From Mycobacterium sp. ITM-2016-00317 (lineage in GTDB: Bacteria; Actinomycetota; Actinomycetes; Mycobacteriales; Mycobacteriaceae): a stretch of 64,000 nucleotides of DNA. The notes under the pieces were generated by a model. That model did not search any database. It worked only from the letters and a program-made list of their open reading frames with translations, and was not told the DNA's origin. The DNA lies in NCBI RefSeq assembly GCF_002968295.1, contig NZ_CP134399.1, positions 4,588,001 through 4,652,000 on the forward strand. The letters run 5' to 3'. Both the position numbers and the translations under genes were made by a program. Shown in pieces: positions 57,838-64,000 of the stretch (its first letter is position 1; each line of letters opens with the position of its first letter).

Positions 57838-59472
57838 CTAGGTGACCAGGGAGACCGAGGTGGAGCGGCGCAGCTTGCCCGACGAGGTCTTCGGGATGCT
57901 GCCCGGGCCCAGCACGACGACGTTGCGCGGACGGACGTCGACCTCGGCGACCACCTCGTGCGCCACCTGGTGCTCGATGCGGCGCACCTCGGCGGGGTCC
58001 TGCCAGTTGTTGGACTCCACGGCCACCGCGAACGTCTCGCGGGAATGCCCGGCATCCAGCCGCACGGCGACCGCGCAGCCGGGGCGCACTCCCTCGACGC
58101 GGCCGGCCGCCCGTTCGATGTCGGTCGGGTAGATGTTGCGGCCGGCCATGATGATGACGTCCTTGACGCGGCCGCAGACCACCACGTTGCCTTCCTCGGT
58201 CAGATAGCCGAGGTCACCGGTGTCGTACCAGCCGTGCTCGTCCTGAGCCGGGATGAAGCCGCCCATGGTCATGTAGCCGGGCGTGACGCATTCTCCGCGC
58301 AGCTCGATCACGCCGACACCGCGCGGCGGCATCACGTTTCCGTGGTCGTCGATGACCCGGGCCTCCAGGTCGGTCAGCAGCGGTCCCAGCTCGGCGAGGC
58401 GCTTGGTGTGCCCCTTGGTCGAGGGGACCGCGCGGCGCAGCGCCGCGAGCAGATCGGCGTCGACCTCGTCGACCGTCAGGCCCGCACCGCACGGCGAGAA
58501 CGACACGGCCAGCGTGGTCTCGGCCATGCCGTAGGCCGGCAGGATCGCGCCCGGATCGAGGCCGAAGGGCTTGCCGGCGTCCAGCAGGTCCTCCACGTCG
58601 GCCGGCTCCACGGGCTCGGCGCCCGACAGCGCGAACCGCAGCGTGGACAGGTCGAACTCGCCGGGCTTGGCCTGCCGGCGCAGCCGCTTGGCGAACAGCG
58701 CATAGGCGAAGTTCGGCGCCGCGGTCATCGTGCCCTTGTACTTGTCGATGAGCTTGGCCCACAGCAGCGTGTCCCGCAGGAAGTCCATCGGCGTGACCTT
58801 GACCAGCTCCGCGCCGAAGTACATCGGGATGGTCAGGAAGCCGACCATGCCCATGTCGTGGAAGCAGGGCAGCCAGCTGACCATGACGTCCTTGTCGACG
58901 TCGTACTGCGCGCCGATGAACATCGCCTCGGCGTTGGAGTAGATGTTGCGGTGGGTGATCTGCACCGCCTTGGGAGATCCGGTCGATCCGGACGTCAGCT
59001 GCATCAGCGCCAGATCGTCCTCGCCGACCTCGATCGGCTCGATCGGCTCGGAGGCCAGCAGGTCGGAAATAGTGAGGACCTTGATGCCCTTTTCCTCGAG
59101 CACCGGGATCGCGACGAGGAAAGGCTCGGACACGATCACAGCCTTGGCCTCGATCATGCCGATCACGTTCATGGTGTCCTCGGCCCACATCACCAGGTCG
59201 GTGCGCGGGGTGGGCTGATGGAGCATCGTGAGGCTGGCACCGCGCATCCACAGCCCCTGGGCCGTCGGGGCGATCTCGACCGGGAAGCCTGCGAGGACGC
59301 CGACGGCGTCACCGAGACCCACACCCGCGGCGGCCAGGCCGCCCGCGATGCGCTTCGCTCGCTCGTGCACCTCACTCCAGGTGTGGCGGACCGGCTCATA
59401 AGGCTCTCCGGTGACCATGCCCCGTCCGGTGGTGTGGGCACTGCGGTACATCTTCTCGGTGAATCTGCTCAC
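57838..59472 (-). CDS. Fatty acyl-AMP/CoA ligase (Pks16-like)
   Basis: A 544-residue ANL-superfamily enzyme. AMP-binding motif [20 protein letters not shown], followed by [15 protein letters not shown] (typical of FAAL/FadD32-like enzymes), [16 protein letters not shown], and [15 protein letters not shown]; the catalytic lysine is in [12 protein letters not shown]. It activates a fatty acid for lipid or polyketide assembly. GTG 59472 has GAGGAGG upstream. In H37Rv the equivalent position is Rv1013 (pks16), an acyl-CoA synthetase by sequence. No PKS module adjoins it here. Confidence 0.9.
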   Translation of the reverse strand: MSRFTEKMYRSAHTTGRGMVTGEPYEPVRHTWSEVHERAKRIAGGLAAAGVGLGDAVGVLAGFPVEIAPTAQGLWMRGASLTMLHQPTPRTDLVMWAEDTMNVIGMIEAKAVIVSEPFLVAIPVLEEKGIKVLTISDLLASEPIEPIEVGEDDLALMQLTSGSTGSPKAVQITHRNIYSNAEAMFIGAQYDVDKDVMVSWLPCFHDMGMVGFLTIPMYFGAELVKVTPMDFLRDTLLWAKLIDKYKGTMTAAPNFAYALFAKRLRRQAKPGEFDLSTLRFALSGAEPVEPADVEDLLDAGKPFGLDPGAILPAYGMAETTLAVSFSPCGAGLTVDEVDADLLAALRRAVPSTKGHTKRLAELGPLLTDLEARVIDDHGNVMPPRGVGVIELRGECVTPGYMTMGGFIPAQDEHGWYDTGDLGYLTEEGNVVVCGRVKDVIIMAGRNIYPTDIERAAGRVEGVRPGCAVAVRLDAGHSRETFAVAVESNNWQDPAEVRRIEHQVAHEVVAEVDVRPRNVVVLGPGSIPKTSSGKLRRSTSVSLVT

Positions 59473-59781
59473 GACGACCTCCTCGCCGACATCTGCCCCG
59501 GTGCACATGCCCGTTTGCCATGCTCCGCCTGATCAGCGCCCTTTTCACGGAGGCGCGCAAACATTTGGGGAGCGGTTGTGTCTCGAATCGATGATGTTGC
59601 GCGAGCGCGGTCGGATGCCGCACAGACACCGGTCAACTGCCCGCCGGTCAGACCGGTGGGGTAAACCGATGCGTCCATTGCTCGACCGCTATCACTCACC
59701 GTCGATCATCTTAAGCAACTCTTAAGTAGCTGCCAAACGGGCGCAGGTATTGAGGCGTGCATCACACCTTTTATTGCGCGC
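59473..59781. other. Intergenic stretch between the acyl ligase gene and ispE
   Basis: No supportable gene in 309 bases. Two CTTAAG palindromes separated by five bases (59710-59726) lie in an otherwise high-GC stretch and are the only structured element noticed. They could be an operator for the divergent-facing acyl ligase promoter. Confidence 0.4.
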
Positions 59782-60750
59782 TCAACCAGCGGCGGACGGG
59801 CTCGGCACCACCCGGGCACCCTGCACCGGCCCGCTGGCCACCCGGACCGTTCGGCACACGCCTGCGCCGACCAGTTCGGTGCCGACGTCGACCGCGGCGC
59901 CGGCCGACGGGCACAGGAACGCGCAGGTCGGGCCCGACCCGGACACCACGCCCGCCAGCGCACCCGCCGCCATCCCGGCGCGCAGCGTGCGGCGCAGCGC
60001 CGGATCCAGACTCAGCGCCGCAGGCTGCAGATCGTTCCCGAGCAGCGGGGCCAGTGCGGCCGGGTCACCGGAGGCCAGCGCGGCGAGCAGCGGTTCCGGC
60101 GATTCCAGCCGCGGCGGCAGGGTGCGGTCCTGCTCGGCGCGGAGCCGGTCGATCTCGGCGAACACCGTCGCGGTGGACAGCCCACCCGGCGAGAACGCCA
60201 GCACCCAGTGAAACGTGTTGCGCGCCAGCACGGTCGCCAGCTCCTCGCCCCGCCCGGTGCCCAGCGCCGTGCCGCCGTGCAGCGCGAACGGCACGTCGCT
60301 GCCGAGCTGGGCGGCCAGGGCGTGCAGATCGCGCCGGGGCAGACCGAGCTCCCACAGCGCGTTGATCGCCACCAGTACCGCGGCGGCGTCGGCGCTGCCG
60401 CCGGCCATCCCGCCCGCGACGGGGATGGTCTTCTCGATCGAGATCGCCACGTCCGCGGCGCGGCCCACGTGGTCGGCGATCAGCTCGGCCGCCTGCCACG
60501 CCAGATTGTGGTGGTCGGTGGGCAGCTCGTCGGCGCCCTCCCCCGACAACTCCAGCGACAGCGCGTCGGCGGTGCGCACGGTCACCTCGTCGAGCAGCGA
60601 GACCGCGTGGAACACCGTGGTCAACTCGTGGTAGCCGTCGTCGCGGCGATCGCCGACATCGAGGTACAGGTTGACCTTGCCCGGGACCCGGACCGTGATC
60701 GAACCGGTGGGGACCCAGTCGGCTGCCGTATTACCGTCGCGCGCGGACAC
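59782..60750 (-). CDS. ispE: 4-diphosphocytidyl-2-C-methyl-D-erythritol kinase
   Basis: A 322-residue GHMP-superfamily kinase of the non-mevalonate isoprenoid pathway. N-terminus [20 protein letters not shown] and [16 protein letters not shown]; the ATP-binding glycine loop is [20 protein letters not shown]; the C-terminal [12 protein letters not shown] is motif III. It phosphorylates CDP-ME. The GTG at 60750 is seven bases from a TAGGGT hexamer, consistent with a leaderless transcript; a ksgA terminator lies just upstream. Confidence 0.95.
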   Translation of the reverse strand: MSARDGNTAADWVPTGSITVRVPGKVNLYLDVGDRRDDGYHELTTVFHAVSLLDEVTVRTADALSLELSGEGADELPTDHHNLAWQAAELIADHVGRAADVAISIEKTIPVAGGMAGGSADAAAVLVAINALWELGLPRRDLHALAAQLGSDVPFALHGGTALGTGRGEELATVLARNTFHWVLAFSPGGLSTATVFAEIDRLRAEQDRTLPPRLESPEPLLAALASGDPAALAPLLGNDLQPAALSLDPALRRTLRAGMAAGALAGVVSGSGPTCAFLCPSAGAAVDVGTELVGAGVCRTVRVASGPVQGARVVPSPSAAG

Positions 60751-60762
60751 CGCACGACCCTA
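60750..60762 (-). promoter_or_regulatory. Candidate leaderless promoter of ispE
   Basis: On the minus strand a TAGGGT -10 hexamer (60762-60757) is followed by six bases and then the GTG start (60750). This spacing puts transcription start at or next to the start codon. No Shine-Dalgarno sequence is visible. Confidence 0.5.
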
Positions 60763-60765
60763 ACC

Positions 60766-60799
60766 AAAAACAACGACCCCGGCGCACGGCCGGGGTCGT
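60766..60799 (-). terminator. Intrinsic terminator after ksgA
   Basis: An 11-bp perfect stem (minus strand; arms 60799-60789 and 60783-60773) with a 5-base loop, followed by a U-run (TGTTTTT, 60772-60766). It lies 35 bases after the ksgA stop and ends just before the candidate ispE promoter. Confidence 0.75.
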
Positions 60800-60833
60800 C
60801 GTAGTGGTCTCGTGGTGAAGCAGGGGTGTCCGG

Positions 60834-63004
<2,171 letters not shown>

Positions 63005-63046
63005 TCAGGCGCACTGTTCCGGCACCCACTGCCTACCGCGCGTTGT

Positions 63047-63063
63047 GTCACAAGACGGTAACG
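63047..63063 (-). promoter_or_regulatory. MtrA-like direct-repeat box upstream of rpfB
   Basis: GTCACA (63047-63052), five bases, GTAACG (63058-63063) on the plus strand: two half-sites with an 11-base period, as described for MtrA-controlled promoters, including rpfB of M. tuberculosis. It lies about 115 bases upstream of the rpfB start, overlapping the end of tatD. Confidence 0.5.
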
Positions 63064-63070
63064 AAAAGGT

Positions 63071-63913
63071 CTAGGACCGGCAACTCGCCAGGCCGTACAC
63101 CCGCTTCGCCGTTGCGGAGGTCTCCTCCGCGATCGCCTGTGCGGACCGGCCGAGGACGTCGGCCAGCGCCCGCACAGTGTAGGGGAGGCAGTAGGGCTCG
63201 TTCGGCGCGCCCCGGAACGGGTGCGGGGTCAGAAACGGCGCGTCGGTCTCGACCAGCAGCTGCCCCGGCGGCACCAACCGGGCGGCTTCCCGCAGGTCCC
63301 GGGCGTTCTTGAAACTCACCGTGCCGGACAGGCTGAGCACCCAGCCCGCGTCCACGCAGGTGCGGGCCATCGTCGCGTCCGACGAGAAGCAGTGGAAGAT
63401 CACGGTCTCGGGCGCACCCTCGGCCCGCAGCACGTCCAGCACCGCGGCGTCGGCGTCCCGGTTGTGGATCATCAGCGGCTTGCCGGTGCGTTTGGCCAGG
63501 TCGATGTGCCAGGCGAACGCCTCGCGCTGCTCGGCGGGATCGGCGCAGCCCTCCAGCCTGCCCGGCCAGTACAGGTCCATCCCGGTCTCGCCGATCGCCA
63601 CGACCCGGGGATGGCCCGCGAGGCGCTCGACGACCGTGCGGGCTTCCTCGGTCAGCGCGTTGGCGCGGGTCGGGTGCAGCGCCACCGCGGCGTACACCCG
63701 CGGATCCCAGTCCGTCGCGTCGACGGCCCAGCGCGCGGAGTCCAGGTCGTCGGCGATCGTCACGACGGCCTGCACGCCCGCCGAGGCGGCACGGTCGAGG
63801 ATCGCCGTCACGTCGTGGCCGTCGCGGGCACCGCAGGCGTCCAGATGGGTGTGGGCGTCGATGAGCGGGGCGAGGGGCTCCGGGACCGGCGGCGGCTCGC
63901 GCTTGGCACTCAC
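63071..63913 (-). CDS. tatD: TatD-family metal-dependent DNase
   Basis: About 280 residues; a metal-dependent hydrolase with a TIM-barrel. Metal ligands: LIDAHTHLDACG, GETGMDLYW, MIHNRDADAA, FHCFSSDATMA and LVETDAPFLTPHPFRG. It has 3'-5' exonuclease-type DNA repair or quality-control activity in other bacteria. GTG 63913 (VSAKREPP) is chosen because a TAGAGT -10 hexamer stands seven bases before it; GTG 63922 is an in-frame alternative. Divergent from metG across about 25 bases. Confidence 0.92.
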   Translation of the reverse strand: MSAKREPPPVPEPLAPLIDAHTHLDACGARDGHDVTAILDRAASAGVQAVVTIADDLDSARWAVDATDWDPRVYAAVALHPTRANALTEEARTVVERLAGHPRVVAIGETGMDLYWPGRLEGCADPAEQREAFAWHIDLAKRTGKPLMIHNRDADAAVLDVLRAEGAPETVIFHCFSSDATMARTCVDAGWVLSLSGTVSFKNARDLREAARLVPPGQLLVETDAPFLTPHPFRGAPNEPYCLPYTVRALADVLGRSAQAIAEETSATAKRVYGLASCRS

Positions 63914-63920
63914 GGCCCAC

Positions 63921-63938
63921 ACTCTAGGGTGAACTCAA
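63921..63938. promoter_or_regulatory. Overlapping bidirectional -10 elements for tatD and metG
   Basis: TAGGGT (63925-63930, plus) and TAGAGT (63926-63921, minus) share the central TA step. Each is 7-8 bases before a start codon (metG ATG 63939; tatD GTG 63913), so both transcripts would be leaderless. No Shine-Dalgarno sequence stands before either. Confidence 0.5.
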
Positions 63939-64000
63939 ATGAGTGAGCCCTACTACGTCACGACGGCGATCGCCTACCCCAACGGCGATCCGCACGTCGG
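63939..64000 (+). CDS. metG: Methionyl-tRNA synthetase, N-terminus only (cut by window edge)
   Basis: The first 20 residues (MSEPYYVTTAIAYPNGDPHV) are the start of class I methionyl-tRNA synthetase, with the AIAYPNGDPHVG stretch leading to the HIGH-type motif. It matches Rv1007c (metS) in position relative to tatD-rpfB. The rest lies outside the window. Confidence 0.92.
   Translation, partial: MSEPYYVTTAIAYPNGDPHV

Overview
This is a chromosomal window from a high-GC actinobacterium, almost certainly a rapidly growing Mycobacterium (Mycolicibacterium). The right half (about 33.4-64 kb) follows the M. tuberculosis H37Rv block Rv1026 to Rv1007c: ppx2, DUF501, ftsB-like, eno, lpqU, mazG, mfd, a tetR gene, glmU, prs, lpqT, rplY, pth, an acyl-AMP/CoA ligase (pks16-like), ispE, ksgA, rpfB, tatD and the start of metG. 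Mycobacterial hallmarks elsewhere are RpfB, an F420-type nitroreductase, a DUF222/HNH (13E12-type) protein, UsfY and many candidate leaderless or SigF-type promoters.

Layout. 0-2.3 kb: end of an APC amino-acid permease coupled to a tandem universal stress protein. 2.4-6.7 kb: a Tat-exported amidase, then a two-gene unit of a Tat-exported small protein and a GMC oxidoreductase carrying a four-cysteine cluster. 6.8-10.1 kb: a decayed tRNA copy, a DDN-type nitroreductase, a short tRNA with a UAA anticodon, and a three-gene aldo/keto reductase unit. 10.1-14.5 kb: a compact minus-strand polymorphic-toxin locus. It has a small EspC-like protein with a YxxxD signal, a 631-residue WXG-containing toxin with a C-terminal RNase A-like domain, and a tandem row of CdiI_2-type immunity genes (four intact, one frameshifted, one N-terminal scrap). 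This is the most interesting system in the window: it looks like an ESX/type VII-secreted antibacterial toxin with an accumulating immunity array.

14.8-19 kb: mixed accessory metabolism (quinone oxidoreductase, GlxA-type regulator, RibD-like reductase, M20 amidohydrolase). 18.9-32.7 kb: a stress island with UsfY, flavodoxin, topoisomerase IB, a frameshifted zinc alcohol dehydrogenase, hemerythrin, RibD-like reductase, SDR, and DUF4235/DUF4383/DUF6328 membrane proteins. Seven sites here match the mycobacterial SigF promoter GTTT-N15/16-GGGTAT in sequence and spacing, so the island is probably a SigF regulon cluster. 30.2-32.1 kb encodes a propionyl/acetyl-CoA synthetase.

33.4-64 kb: the conserved housekeeping block, interrupted by an efeUOB iron-uptake operon (37.7-41.1 kb, with two IdeR-like boxes), by a PucR regulator/FAD amino-acid dehydrogenase/GreA-like group (46.5-50 kb) and by a lipase-maturation-factor-like membrane protein (56.4-57.8 kb). 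Genes for cell-wall precursor supply (glmU, ispE), nucleotide supply (prs), translation (pth, rplY, ksgA, metG), DNA repair (mfd, mazG) and wall hydrolysis (rpfB, lpqU) sit in tightly packed, often overlapping operons. Several genes (alcohol dehydrogenase, lpqU, a small gene at 56.1 kb) carry single frameshifts in GC-rich runs; these may be real decay or sequencing error.
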